Assembly (NCBI RefSeq): GCF_014195545.1
Contig: NZ_JACIBX010000002.1
Coordinates: 1-64,000 of the forward strand
Length of the DNA stretch: 64,000 bases
Direction: 5' to 3'
DNA from: Limimaricola variabilis
Lineage (GTDB): Bacteria > Pseudomonadota > Alphaproteobacteria > Rhodobacterales > Rhodobacteraceae
The position numbers were made by a program, and so were the translations under genes. Each line of letters opens with the position of its first letter. Position 1 is the first letter of the stretch. Below, piece after piece: positions 13,853 to 22,959 of this stretch. Under the pieces are notes generated by a model. That model did no database searches. It saw nothing but the letters and a program-made list of their open reading frames with translations, and had not been told where the DNA came from.

Positions 13853-14503
13853 ATGGACCTGCCCATCGCACCGCTGCTCGCGGCGCTCGATCTCATTTCC
13901 GCCGTCTCCTTCGCCGCCACCGGCGCGCTGGTCGCCTCGCGCAAGGAGCTCGACATCCTCGGTTTCGTCTGGTTCGCGGTGATCACCGGCGTCGGCGGTG
14001 GCACCACGCGCGACCTGATCCTCGGCCAGCCGGTGTTCTGGGTCGAGGACCCGACCCCGGTGATCGCCTGCATCCTGACCGCCATCGTCACGCATTTCGC
14101 CGCGCATCTGATGGAATACCGCTATCGCTACATCCTGTGGCTCGATGCCTTCGGCATGGCGCTGGTGAGCGTGGTCGGCACGCTCAAGGCGCTCGATGCG
14201 GGTGCGGGGGTGACGGTGGCGATCGCCATGGGCGTGATCACCGCCAATGTCGGCGGCATCATCCGCGACACGCTGGGTCAGGAGCCCTCGGTGATCCTGC
14301 GCCGCGAGATCTATGTCGCGGCCTCGATGCTGGGCGCGGCTGGCTGCGCCGCCTTGGCGAGCTTCGGCGCTCCGCGCGAGGCGGCGGCGCTGGCCGGGTT
14401 CGGGCTGGCCTTCGCGCTAAGGATCGTGGCGCTGTGGCGCAGCTGGTCGCTGCCGGCCTACCGCTCGCGGCCGGGGCGTCACAACCCGCCCGCCGATCTC
14501 TGA
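13853..14503 (+). CDS. TRIC-type cation channel family protein (UPF0126/YadS-like)
   Basis: 216 residues with seven membrane segments arranged as two internally related halves, as in trimeric intracellular cation channel homologues of bacteria. The glycine-rich repeats TGVGGGTTRDLILG (first half) and ANVGGIIRDTLGQEPSVILRREIY (second half) are the family signatures. The likely role is a potassium-permeable inner-membrane channel, known only for a few homologues. It lies 80 bases after the antitoxin-like gene and is closed by a strong terminator shared with the convergent symporter gene. Confidence 0.88.
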   Translation: MDLPIAPLLAALDLISAVSFAATGALVASRKELDILGFVWFAVITGVGGGTTRDLILGQPVFWVEDPTPVIACILTAIVTHFAAHLMEYRYRYILWLDAFGMALVSVVGTLKALDAGAGVTVAIAMGVITANVGGIIRDTLGQEPSVILRREIYVAASMLGAAGCAALASFGAPREAAALAGFGLAFALRIVALWRSWSLPAYRSRPGRHNPPADL

Positions 14504-14512
14504 GGCGCATGA

Positions 14513-14538
14513 AAAAGGGGGCGTCGCCGCCCCCTTTT
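14513..14538. terminator. bidirectional rho-independent terminator
   Basis: GGGGGCG and CGCCCCC form the stem with a four-base loop, flanked by AAAA on the left and TTTT on the right. It sits between convergent genes and serves both. Confidence 0.9.
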
Positions 14539-14560
14539 CCGGATCGTTCGGATCGTCCGG

Positions 14561-15997
14561 TCAGCCGAGCGGACGGGTCCGGGCCGGCGCGGCCCAGGCG
14601 TCGCGGTCGAGGTCGAGGTCGGCGTAATCCGAGATCTCAAGCACCGGCTCGACCGCCCCGGCGCGCAGCTGGCGACGGTAGTCGGCCAGCAGCCGCAGCC
14701 CGACCGGGAACAGCATCGCCAGCGCCAGCAGGTTGACCAGCGCCAGCAGCCCCATCAGCGGGTCGGAGAAGAAGAACACCGCCGTGGCACCGGGCGCCGC
14801 GGCGCCGAGGAACACGACCAGCGGCACCGCAAGACGCAGCAGCAGCCGGGCGATCTTGGTGTCCGACAGCACGGTCAGCGCGGTCTCACCGAGATAGTAG
14901 TTGTAGATGATCGAGCTGAAGGCGAAGAGCAGCACCGCGCCGGTCAGGAAGTATTGCGACCAGTCGCCCAGATGGCCGACAAGGCTCTGCTGGGTCAGCG
15001 CCACGCCATCGACATCGGTCGCGCCGGGCACGTAGACGTCGCCGAGCAGGATCACCAGCGCCGTGCAGGTGCAGATGATGATGGTGTCGATGAACACCGA
15101 CAGCGACTGCACGATGCCCTGGCTGATCGGGTGCGGCACCGCCGCCGCCGCCGCGACGTTGGGCGCCGAGCCGAGGCCCGCCTCGTTGGAGAACAGGCCG
15201 CGCCGCATGCCCTGCGAGACGGCTGCACCGATGCCGCCGCCCACGGCTTCCTCGAGACCCACGGCGTTGGCGACGATGGTCCACAGCGCCTGCGGCACCT
15301 CGGTGAGGTTGAGCACGATCACCGCCAGCGCCAGCACGATGTAGCCGATCGCCATGATCGGGATGATCACGTCGGAGACGCGGGCGATCCGCTTGATGCC
15401 GCCAAAGACGATCACCAGCGTGACCAGCGCCAGACCGAGACCGACCCAGATCGGGTCGAGCCCGAGGCTGTCCTGCGCGGCGACGGCGACGGTGTTGCCC
15501 TGGAAGGCCGAGAAGCCGAGACCGAAGGAGGCCAGAAGGCAGATCGCGTAGAGCACGGCGAGCCAGCTGAAATTGGCGCCGAGCCCGTGGCGGATGTATT
15601 GCGCCGGGCCGCCGCGGAAGGTGCCGTCGGGCTCGGTCCGCTTGTAGAGCTGGGCCAGCGCGCATTCGAACAGCGAGGTCGCCATGCCGATCAGCGCGAC
15701 CACCCACATCCAAAACACCGCACCGGGTCCGCCGAGCGTGATCGCCACCGCGACGCCGGCGATGTTGCCGCCACCGACCCGGCCACCGATCGACACCAGC
15801 AGCGCCTCGCGCGAGGACACGCCGCCGTCACGGTCGCCGCCATCCGACAGCACGCCCCACATGCGCCCGAAATAGCGCAGCTGGACAAAGCCCGAGAGCA
15901 GGGTGAAGGCACCGCCGAGCACGACGAGGAACGGGATCAGCGCCCAGCCCCATGTCGCGTCCCCGAGCCAGCCGAAGAGCGTCTGAAGATATGTCAT
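14561..15997 (-). CDS. AGCS-family sodium:alanine/glycine symporter
   Basis: 478 residues with about eleven membrane helices. The family signature SNEAGLGSAPN lies in the middle, preceded by RRGLF, and the N-terminal GGRVGGGNIAGVAVAITLGGPGAVFWMW motif is present. It imports small neutral amino acids (alanine, glycine) with Na+. The start was set at 15997 (MTYLQTLFGWLGD) because the alternative start further up adds residues in no known homologue. It is a single-gene unit with a terminator at its 3' end; the substrate is inferred from the family only. Confidence 0.9.
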   Translation of the reverse strand: MTYLQTLFGWLGDATWGWALIPFLVVLGGAFTLLSGFVQLRYFGRMWGVLSDGGDRDGGVSSREALLVSIGGRVGGGNIAGVAVAITLGGPGAVFWMWVVALIGMATSLFECALAQLYKRTEPDGTFRGGPAQYIRHGLGANFSWLAVLYAICLLASFGLGFSAFQGNTVAVAAQDSLGLDPIWVGLGLALVTLVIVFGGIKRIARVSDVIIPIMAIGYIVLALAVIVLNLTEVPQALWTIVANAVGLEEAVGGGIGAAVSQGMRRGLFSNEAGLGSAPNVAAAAAVPHPISQGIVQSLSVFIDTIIICTCTALVILLGDVYVPGATDVDGVALTQQSLVGHLGDWSQYFLTGAVLLFAFSSIIYNYYLGETALTVLSDTKIARLLLRLAVPLVVFLGAAAPGATAVFFFSDPLMGLLALVNLLALAMLFPVGLRLLADYRRQLRAGAVEPVLEISDYADLDLDRDAWAAPARTRPLG

Positions 15998-16091
15998 GCG
16001 GTGCTGTCTCCCCTGTGGCACGCAACGATTACGGTGCGGCTCTCTGGCGCGTTTGCGCAAGAGGCGCAACGCATTGTTCCGATACAGGCCG

Positions 16092-17117
16092 TCATAGAAG
16101 CACCAGTGCCACGGAGCCTGCATAAAGACCCAGCACGATCACGCTCTCGAATCCGATCCGCACCGGGCCGGTCTTCTCGCGCCGCAGCATTCCGAGCAGC
16201 AGCACCCCGGTCATCAGCATCGCGATCAGCGCAGTGGTGCGGTCGGCAGCGGTCATCGCCCCATAGATCGACCCCTCGTCGAAGAAGTCGGCGGCCGACA
16301 GGAACATCACCTCGAAGGCATTGCCGCCGATTACGTCGCCCACCGCGAGGCTGACCGCGCCGATCCGGACCGCGGCGACGGCGGTGACCAGTTCGGGCAG
16401 GGAATTGGCGACGCCGGCAAAGATCGTGCCCACCGCGCTCTCGGCCATGCCGGTGATCTCGACCAGCGCGAGGCTCGCCTCGCCGATCACCCAGCCTGCC
16501 ACCGCCGTAGCACCCGCATAGAGCGCGAAGCGCAGCCAAAGGCCGGTATCGGACTTGCCGCCTTCGCGATCCGGCTCTGACACCTCTTCGCGGGTCTCGT
16601 CGGTGTCGACCGGGTGCCACATCGGGTCGTCGTGAATGCGGCTCAGCAGCCGCAGGCCGAATCCGTAGCCCACCGGGATCAGCAGCGAAGCCGGGTGCAC
16701 GCCCCAGACGGTGATCTGCGGCTCGGTTGAGGCGATGAGCGGGATCGACAGCAGCACCACCAGCAGGACGCCCTGCGCCAGCCCGGTGACCGAAGCCGCC
16801 GCATGTTCGAGATTGGCGCGCCGATAGAACAGGTCGGCTACGGCGATGAAGGCAGTCTGCGCGGTCAGCCCGCCCAGCGCGTTGCCCACGGCAAGCTCGG
16901 AGGCGCCTTGCGCGGCGGTGGAAACGGAGGTGATCGCGCCCGGTAGCGAGGTCGCCGCGCCGACGAAGAGCGCGCCGGCCACCACCTCGCCCATGCCGGT
17001 CCGGTCGGCCAATGCATCCGCGACATGGGCGAGCCTGACGCCCGCCAGCGCGATCACCGCCGCCGCCATCACGAAGATGCCGGCGACGGGCCAGAGCGGG
17101 AGACCCGCCAGACTCAT
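16092..17117 (-). CDS. CaCA-family sodium/calcium exchanger-type membrane protein
   Basis: 341 residues with two inverted halves of about five helices. The first alpha repeat contains GATSLPG variants (FVGAATSLPGAITSVSTA) and the second GVANSLPELVTAVAAV followed by GDVIGGNAFEVMF, matching cation/Ca2+ exchanger repeats. A long acidic cytoplasmic loop (DDPMWHPVDTDETREEVSEPDREGG) joins the halves. It probably exchanges Ca2+ or another cation for Na+ or H+. It is convergent with nothing and stands 20 bases after the coiled-coil gene, so the two could share a transcript. Confidence 0.85.
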   Translation of the reverse strand: MSLAGLPLWPVAGIFVMAAAVIALAGVRLAHVADALADRTGMGEVVAGALFVGAATSLPGAITSVSTAAQGASELAVGNALGGLTAQTAFIAVADLFYRRANLEHAAASVTGLAQGVLLVVLLSIPLIASTEPQITVWGVHPASLLIPVGYGFGLRLLSRIHDDPMWHPVDTDETREEVSEPDREGGKSDTGLWLRFALYAGATAVAGWVIGEASLALVEITGMAESAVGTIFAGVANSLPELVTAVAAVRIGAVSLAVGDVIGGNAFEVMFLSAADFFDEGSIYGAMTAADRTTALIAMLMTGVLLLGMLRREKTGPVRIGFESVIVLGLYAGSVALVLL

Positions 17118-17137
17118 TTATCGGACGGTGTCTCGCA

Positions 17138-18715
17138 TCACTGCGCCGCCGTGAAGGCCCGGCCTTCGAACAGCGCGCAGGAGCCGTCGCTGTCGGCAAT
17201 CGCGATGTCGGCGCCGCTGGAATGGATCTGGCAGCGCATCGGGAAGATCGCCGATCCGGTGTCACCTTGCACTTCGTCAAGGGTCAGCACGCCATCGGCA
17301 ACGGTATAGCGGCCGTTGACCCGGCCCAGCCGGTCGCTGCCTGCCATGCTGAAGCGGCCATCCTCGGAGAACTTCACCGCGATCGGGCCAAGCGTGTAGA
17401 GCCCCGGCTCGATCGACTGCACCGGCGCGCCGGCCTCGGCCACCTCGTCGACCATCGACGGACTCGCGGCGGGACCCGCGGGCTGATCGGACGACGCCAC
17501 CTCGTTTGCCGACTGCTCGGCAGGCGCTGCGGCAGCGGCTTCGACGGGAGCGGCCTCCTCGGCCACCGGCGCGGCATCCGCTTCCTGCGGCAGATCGGTG
17601 ATTTGCGGGCGCGGAGCATCCGCTTCGGCCTCAACGGCCTCACCCTCATCCAGCGGGGCGATTTCCGCGTCAGCCGCTTGCGGCTCGACCGGCGCCTCCT
17701 GCGTTTCTTCGGGCAGGTCGGTCACCTGCGGCCGCGCCTCCGACCCTTCGGACACCGACTCTTCGTTCACGGTCTCTTCGGCCGAAGCCGCGTCCTCCTG
17801 CGGCTCCTCGGGCAGATCCGTGATTTGCGGGCGGATCGCGGTCGCAGAGGTGCCGGCGATCCGGGCTTCGACACGCGCCAGTTCCTCGGCCCGGCGGGCC
17901 AGGTTCTGCGCCAGGTCCGCCACTTCCTGCTGGAGCAGCTGCCGCTGCTCGCGCGCGGCTTCGACCTCCTGCGAGAGCGACTGCCGATCTTCGGTGAGAC
18001 GAGACACTTCGGTCTCGAGCCCGTCGCGGCGCTCGGTCAGCTCGGCGACGCGGGCTTCAGCCTCGTTGGCGCGTTGCTCAAGAGCGGTGGTCTCTTCGCG
18101 CAGCGCGCTCAGATCGGTTTCGGCCTGCGAGACCTGTTCGGTCAGGGTGGCGGCCTCCTGACTCAGCGTGGCGATCAGCTGACGCAGCTCGGCTTCTTCG
18201 GCACGCGCCTGCTCGAGCCGCTGGCTCACCTCGCGCAGTTCGGCCGTGGCGACTTCGGCAGCCTCGGCGGCCTCGGCGCGGCGGCTCTCGAAATTGTCGA
18301 GCTCGGTCCGCAGCGGGGCCAGCCGCTCCTCGAGCGCCTGGGTCTGGGCCTGCGCCTGAGCCAGATCGGCCTCGGCATCCGCGATCTCGCCGGACAGCTC
18401 CTGCAGCCGAGCCTCGGCGGGGGCGATATCGGCCTCGATGGTGGCGCGCCGGTTCTCGAGCTCCTGCTCTTCGACCCTGAGACCGTCCAACTCGGCGCGC
18501 AGCGCCTCGATGCTGCCCATGGTCTCGGTCTGGATGGCGACCTGATCCTCGAGGTCGACGAGGCGGAGGCGCGCCTCCTCGAGATCGCCGCCGACCGATG
18601 CGCGCGCGATCAGCAACCACAGCACCAAGAGCCAGCCGATCACCGCGGCGGCAATCGCGATCCAGTAGTTGCGCGAGCCGTTCGGCCGCTTCGCGGGTTC
18701 GGCGGTATCGGTCAT
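17138..18715 (-). CDS. membrane-anchored coiled-coil protein with TDLP repeats
   Basis: 525 residues of unknown function. A single membrane helix at about 17-37 follows a short cytoplasmic tail. Next comes a long coiled coil (about 40-270) rich in Glu, Ala, Leu and Gln. An acidic low-complexity linker follows, containing three near-copies of the sequence RPQ(I/V)TDLP(E/Q)E spaced about 30-40 residues apart. The C-terminal ~80 residues form a small globular domain (LGPIAVKFSEDGRFSMAGSDRLGRVNGRYTV, split here by GRY) with two cysteines (MRCQI and GSCALF). The ATG at 18715 places the helix correctly; the longer open frame upstream overlaps another gene. An envelope or scaffold role is a guess. 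Confidence 0.75.
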   Translation of the reverse strand: MTDTAEPAKRPNGSRNYWIAIAAAVIGWLLVLWLLIARASVGGDLEEARLRLVDLEDQVAIQTETMGSIEALRAELDGLRVEEQELENRRATIEADIAPAEARLQELSGEIADAEADLAQAQAQTQALEERLAPLRTELDNFESRRAEAAEAAEVATAELREVSQRLEQARAEEAELRQLIATLSQEAATLTEQVSQAETDLSALREETTALEQRANEAEARVAELTERRDGLETEVSRLTEDRQSLSQEVEAAREQRQLLQQEVADLAQNLARRAEELARVEARIAGTSATAIRPQITDLPEEPQEDAASAEETVNEESVSEGSEARPQVTDLPEETQEAPVEPQAADAEIAPLDEGEAVEAEADAPRPQITDLPQEADAAPVAEEAAPVEAAAAAPAEQSANEVASSDQPAGPAASPSMVDEVAEAGAPVQSIEPGLYTLGPIAVKFSEDGRFSMAGSDRLGRVNGRYTVADGVLTLDEVQGDTGSAIFPMRCQIHSSGADIAIADSDGSCALFEGRAFTAAQ

Positions 18716-18816
18716 GTCAGGCAATCTCCCCTCGTGGCACCCATGGCGCCATATTCTTGTCGCCAAGGAGCAACCGGAGCAAGGCGGCCGGGGTTCCGGA
18801 ACGCGGCGAAAATTCC

Positions 18817-19608
18817 TCAGCCGCGCGGGGGCCAGTGACGGGAGACGGCCTCGCGCACCGCGCGGAGCGGATGCGTCACCGCAACCTGCGGCAGCGGATC
18901 GACCCGCCCGTCCGGGCTGTAGCCAAACGCGCCCATCGCCTCCTCCACCTCGGCGTTGCGAGGCAGGTTCGTGTGCAGATCGTAGTCGGCATTGCCGTCG
19001 CGCACCGGCTCCATCGGCGCGGCGGGCGCGGGCCGGTCGCAAAACGCCGCGAGCGCCAAGCGCGCCGCCTCAGGCGTCGTCACGAGATCCTCGTAGCGCA
19101 GGATCAGCCGCGCATGCAGCCGCCGCGCATCCTCGAGCGCGAGGCGGTAGGCCCGCGCCCAATGCGCCACCAGTTCCGCCTCGCCCCGGTCGCTCCATTT
19201 CGCGGTCGCGCGTGCCACCGCCAGCGGGTGCCGCACCACGATCACGAACTGCGATAGAGGGAAGAGCTGCTGGTAGAGCCGCATCCGCAGCAGGTTCACC
19301 GGGGATTTCTCGACCCGCCACGGGGTGTCGGGAAACCACGGCGCCCAATCCGCCTCGATCCGCTCGCGGATGTCCAGCCGGTCGAAACGCCCCCCTTCGA
19401 TCAGATGCTGCTCGGGATCAAAGGCGAAGGCGCCGGGCATGCCCGCCATCGCGTCATGCGGGATCGCGCCCTGCAGATACACCCCCTCATTCTCGGGAAC
19501 GGGCGCGTGCGAAATCGTACCGATCCCCTCGATGCTTCCGGCGATCCGCGCCGCGAGAGAGGTCCCCGAGCGGTGCAGCCCGCCGATGAAGAGATAACGA
19601 TGAGGCAT
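18817..19608 (-). CDS. sulfotransferase family protein
   Basis: 263 residues from the ATG at 19608 (MPHRYLFIGG); an in-frame ATG at 19644 would add twelve residues, and neither start has a convincing ribosome site. The PAPS-binding loop GLHRSGTS is at 10-17, and the 3'-phosphate-binding strand FVIVVRHPLAVARATAKW lies near residue 130. Such proteins move sulfate from PAPS to a carbohydrate or other hydroxyl or amine. It is divergent from the glycosyltransferase cluster that follows, so a sulfated glycan is a plausible product; the acceptor is unknown. Confidence 0.83.
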   Translation of the reverse strand: MPHRYLFIGGLHRSGTSLAARIAGSIEGIGTISHAPVPENEGVYLQGAIPHDAMAGMPGAFAFDPEQHLIEGGRFDRLDIRERIEADWAPWFPDTPWRVEKSPVNLLRMRLYQQLFPLSQFVIVVRHPLAVARATAKWSDRGEAELVAHWARAYRLALEDARRLHARLILRYEDLVTTPEAARLALAAFCDRPAPAAPMEPVRDGNADYDLHTNLPRNAEVEEAMGAFGYSPDGRVDPLPQVAVTHPLRAVREAVSRHWPPRG

Positions 19609-19761
19609 GATTTTCTGGGGTCCAGCGGGATGTCGGTCCGACATCTAGGGCGCGAGGATCGCGGGACACGCACGGGCCGCTCGCGAAACAGAGAGGGAAC
19701 CGGGGGGGAGGACGGGACATTAGGGGGCCAAAGACGACACTCCCAGTTCGAAAGTCCTCCG

Positions 19762-21813
19762 ATGTTCGTGATGCAGATCGCGCTCGGCGGCTGCCTCAAG
19801 GCGCCGCCGATCCCCTATGGCCTGACCGACGACACCGGAGGTCACATCGCCTATGTCCTCGCCGCCAGCCGGGCGCTTGAAGAACGATCCGACATCGACC
19901 GGATCGAGATCGCCACCCGTCGCTTCGACCGGCCCGACCTTGGCGCCATCCACGCCCAGCCCCGCGAGCCGCTTGGCCCGAAATCCGAGATCCTGCGGAT
20001 CGACGACGGCTGCCCTGACTATCTGAGCAAGGAGGCACTCGAGGCCCAGATCCCGGCCTTTACCGCCGCCTTCCTCGAACATCTCGCCACCCTCCCCCGC
20101 AAGCCCGACGCGATCCACGCGCATTTCGCCGATGCCGCCCATGTCGCGCTGGCTGCCCGCGATCGCTTCGGCATTCCGGTGATCTACACGCCGCATTCGC
20201 TGGCGCTCGACAAGGCGCGGGCCATGACCGGGCGGTCGCAAGAGCTGGCCCGCCGGATCGCCGCCGAGACCCGTGCCATTGCCGGGGCCTGCGCCACCGT
20301 GGTCTCGTCCCGCGACGAGGCCGAGCGCCAAGTCGCGGCCTATGAGGGGGCCGACCCGGCCCGCATCCACTGCATTGCCCCGGGCGCCACCCTGCCCGCC
20401 CGTGCCGACACCGATGCGGCGCGGGCCCTGATCGCGCCATGGCTCGACGCGCCGGAGCGGCCTTTCGTCCTCGCGGTGGCCCGCCCCGTCGAGAAGAAGA
20501 ACCTCGCCGGGCTGGTCGCCGCCTTCGCCGCCGCGCCGGGACTGGCGGAGCGTGCCAACCTCGTCATCCTTGCTGGGCTCCGTGGCCCCGGACGGCAGGG
20601 CAGCGAAGAGCAGCGCCGGGTGATCGCGGGGATCAAACGGGCGATTGAGGCCCATGGTCTCCAGGGCCGCGTCGCTTTGCCCGAGGAGCACGACACCGGG
20701 ACGCTGGGCGGCATCTACCGTCTCGCGGCCGAGCGGCGCGGCGTCTTTGCCAATCCGGCGCTGACCGAACCCTTCGGGCTGACTCTGCTCGAGGCGGCGG
20801 CGGCGGGGCTGCCGGTCGTGGCGACCTGCCATGGCGGCCCCTCCGACATCGTGGCGCGGGTCGGGCACGGGCTCACCGCCGAGCCGACCGACCCCGAAGC
20901 CTTTGGCGCGGCACTGGCGCGGCTGATGACCGATGAGACGCTGCATGCCCGGGCCCGAAACGCGGCACGGGCATATGAGACGAGCTATTCCTGGAGCGCA
21001 TGGGCCGCGCGGGTCGCGGCACTCGTCGCCCGGCTGGCCGCGCCGCGCCGCCTTGCGGCACCGTCGCGCATCCTCGCTTCCGACATCGACAACACCCTGA
21101 CCGGCGACCGGTCCGCGTTGGAGGAATTTGCCGCTTGGCGCGCGGGCGGTCATGCGCTCTTCGCCGTGGCCACCGGACGCAGCATCACCGAGGCGCGACG
21201 CATCCTCGCCGAATGGGAAATCGATGAGCCAGACGCCTTCATCACGTCGGTCGGCACCGAGATCTACCGCCGCGACGCGGCCGGGCAGCTGCGCTTCGAT
21301 CCCGATTGGGCCGCAGAGATCGAGGCCGACTGGCGGCGCGCGGAGATCCACGCCCTGCTCGACAACCCCTCGATCCGCCCCCAGGAAGCGATCGAGCAGC
21401 GCCCCTGGAAGCTCAGCTATTACGGCGATGCCCGGCAGGCCCAGCGCATCCGCAACCGGCTCGACATGGCCGGGCTGGCCGCACGGGTCATCGCCTCTCA
21501 TGGGCGGCTGATCGATGTGGTGCCGATACGCTCGGGCAAGGGCGCCGCGGTCGGGCATCTGGCGCGCGCATATGGGCTGACGCTCGACCACTGCGTGGCG
21601 GCGGGCGATTCCGGCAACGACGAATGCATGCTGCGCGCCGCCGGCCGGGCCATCGTGGTCGGCAATGCCGATGCGGATCTCGCCCGGCTGCCACGCCGCC
21701 CCGGCCTCTATCGCAGTCGCCACTTTCACGCCGCCGGGCTGATGGACGGCCTCGCCTGGGCGGGTCTGCACGAGGTCAGGGAGGCGCCCGCCTTGCGAGT
21801 GGCCGCGGAATGA
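19762..21813 (+). CDS. bifunctional sucrose-phosphate synthase/sucrose-6-phosphatase-like protein
   Basis: 683 residues in two domains. Residues 1-425 form a GT4 glycosyltransferase of the sucrose-phosphate synthase type: DDTGGHIAYVLAASRAL at 23-39, the HSLALDKARA stretch at 145-154, KK at 245-246 and the E-x7-E pair E336/E344 in TEPFGLTLLEA. Residues 436-683 form a HAD phosphatase of the sucrose-phosphatase class: D441-x-D443-x-T445, VATGRS, FITSVGTEIY near 494, K593 and GDSGND at 615-620. The expected reaction is UDP-glucose plus fructose 6-phosphate to sucrose via its phosphate, but the acceptor site differs (GGHIAYV rather than GGQVKYV), so another disaccharide is possible. The ATG at 19771 is an alternative start. 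Confidence 0.83.
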   Translation: MFVMQIALGGCLKAPPIPYGLTDDTGGHIAYVLAASRALEERSDIDRIEIATRRFDRPDLGAIHAQPREPLGPKSEILRIDDGCPDYLSKEALEAQIPAFTAAFLEHLATLPRKPDAIHAHFADAAHVALAARDRFGIPVIYTPHSLALDKARAMTGRSQELARRIAAETRAIAGACATVVSSRDEAERQVAAYEGADPARIHCIAPGATLPARADTDAARALIAPWLDAPERPFVLAVARPVEKKNLAGLVAAFAAAPGLAERANLVILAGLRGPGRQGSEEQRRVIAGIKRAIEAHGLQGRVALPEEHDTGTLGGIYRLAAERRGVFANPALTEPFGLTLLEAAAAGLPVVATCHGGPSDIVARVGHGLTAEPTDPEAFGAALARLMTDETLHARARNAARAYETSYSWSAWAARVAALVARLAAPRRLAAPSRILASDIDNTLTGDRSALEEFAAWRAGGHALFAVATGRSITEARRILAEWEIDEPDAFITSVGTEIYRRDAAGQLRFDPDWAAEIEADWRRAEIHALLDNPSIRPQEAIEQRPWKLSYYGDARQAQRIRNRLDMAGLAARVIASHGRLIDVVPIRSGKGAAVGHLARAYGLTLDHCVAAGDSGNDECMLRAAGRAIVVGNADADLARLPRRPGLYRSRHFHAAGLMDGLAWAGLHEVREAPALRVAAE

Positions 21814-22937
21814 GGCCGCTGGGCTACTTCGTCCACCACCAGGGGCGCGGCCATGCCGAGCGCTGCGCGGCCTTGGCCCATGCCCTGCCCCCCACGCGCG
21901 AACTGATGATCTTTTGCGCCCGCGACGACATCTTTCCGGCGCTTCCCGATCACGCCCGCATCGTCACCATCCCCTCGCTTTTCGAGGCGAGCGGCGTGGA
22001 GGCGCAGGGTCTTGCTGATCTCGACACGCCCGACACGCTGCATTGCGCGCCGGTCGGCTGGCCCGGCATTCGCGAGGCGATGGGCACCATCGCCCATTGG
22101 TTCCGCGAAGCCGATCCCGCGCTGATGATCTGCGACGTCTCGGCCGAGATCGCCCAGCTGTCACGGATCTGCTCGGTGCCGCATGTGAAGGTGCTCCAGC
22201 ATGGCGACCGCAGCGACCCCGGCCATGTCGCGGCCTATCGCGGCGCGCTCGGATTGCTGGCGCCGTTCCATCGCGATCTGGCCCAACCCGGCTGGCCGGG
22301 CTGGATGCGGGACAAGATCCATTTCGCCGGCGGCCTCGGCATCGCGCCGATGCCGGACCGCGCCGCCGCGCGTGCCCGGCTCGGTCTGCCCCCTGAGGCC
22401 CGGATCGCCCTCGTCGTGTCGGGCGGCGGCGGCTCGGGCTTCGCACAGGCGCCGATCGGCGTGGCCGCGCGAGCGTTGTCGGACTGGCAATGGCACACGA
22501 TCGGCCATGTGGAGCGGGACTGGCACGCGACCGAGCCGGGCAACCTGACCCATCATGGCTGGGTCGAGGATGCCGCCGACCGGATCGCCGCCGCCGATCT
22601 CGTCGTGGCCTCGACCGGAAACACCACCTGCCATCAGATCATGGCCGCGGGCGTGCCTTGGATCGCCGTGCCCGAATGGCGCTATTTCGACGAGCAGCAC
22701 GAGAAGGCCCGCGCTCTGTCGCGGGCCGGGATCGCGCATGCCGTGCCGCATCTGCCCACTTCGGCGCATGGATGGCGCGCGGCGGCGCAGACGGCGCTCG
22801 AGAGCCATGATGCGGCTCGGATGCGAGCGCTGATCGACCCGGATGCCGCCCGCCATGCCGCGGACTGGCTCGAAGACCTCATCGCACGCGCCTGGGAGGG
22901 CGCGCCCGCTGGCCACCTCGCCCTTGTGGCTGAATGA
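21810..22937 (+). CDS. GT-B glycosyltransferase, MurG/GT28-like
   Basis: 375 residues. The N-terminal motif HHQGRGHAERCAALA is the typical G-x-GH-x-x-R loop of GT28-like enzymes, and the C-terminal donor-binding region reads VVASTGNTTCHQIMAAGVP, then PEWRYFDEQ. VVSGGGGSGF at the domain joint is also characteristic. No membrane helix is seen, so it acts from the cytoplasmic side. The start ATG overlaps the stop of the sucrose synthase/phosphatase gene by four bases, giving translational coupling. Donor and acceptor are unknown; it belongs to the glycan cluster. Confidence 0.78.
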   Translation: MRPLGYFVHHQGRGHAERCAALAHALPPTRELMIFCARDDIFPALPDHARIVTIPSLFEASGVEAQGLADLDTPDTLHCAPVGWPGIREAMGTIAHWFREADPALMICDVSAEIAQLSRICSVPHVKVLQHGDRSDPGHVAAYRGALGLLAPFHRDLAQPGWPGWMRDKIHFAGGLGIAPMPDRAAARARLGLPPEARIALVVSGGGGSGFAQAPIGVAARALSDWQWHTIGHVERDWHATEPGNLTHHGWVEDAADRIAAADLVVASTGNTTCHQIMAAGVPWIAVPEWRYFDEQHEKARALSRAGIAHAVPHLPTSAHGWRAAAQTALESHDAARMRALIDPDAARHAADWLEDLIARAWEGAPAGHLALVAE

Positions 22938-22959
22938 CCCTGAAATCCTGGAGTACCCG

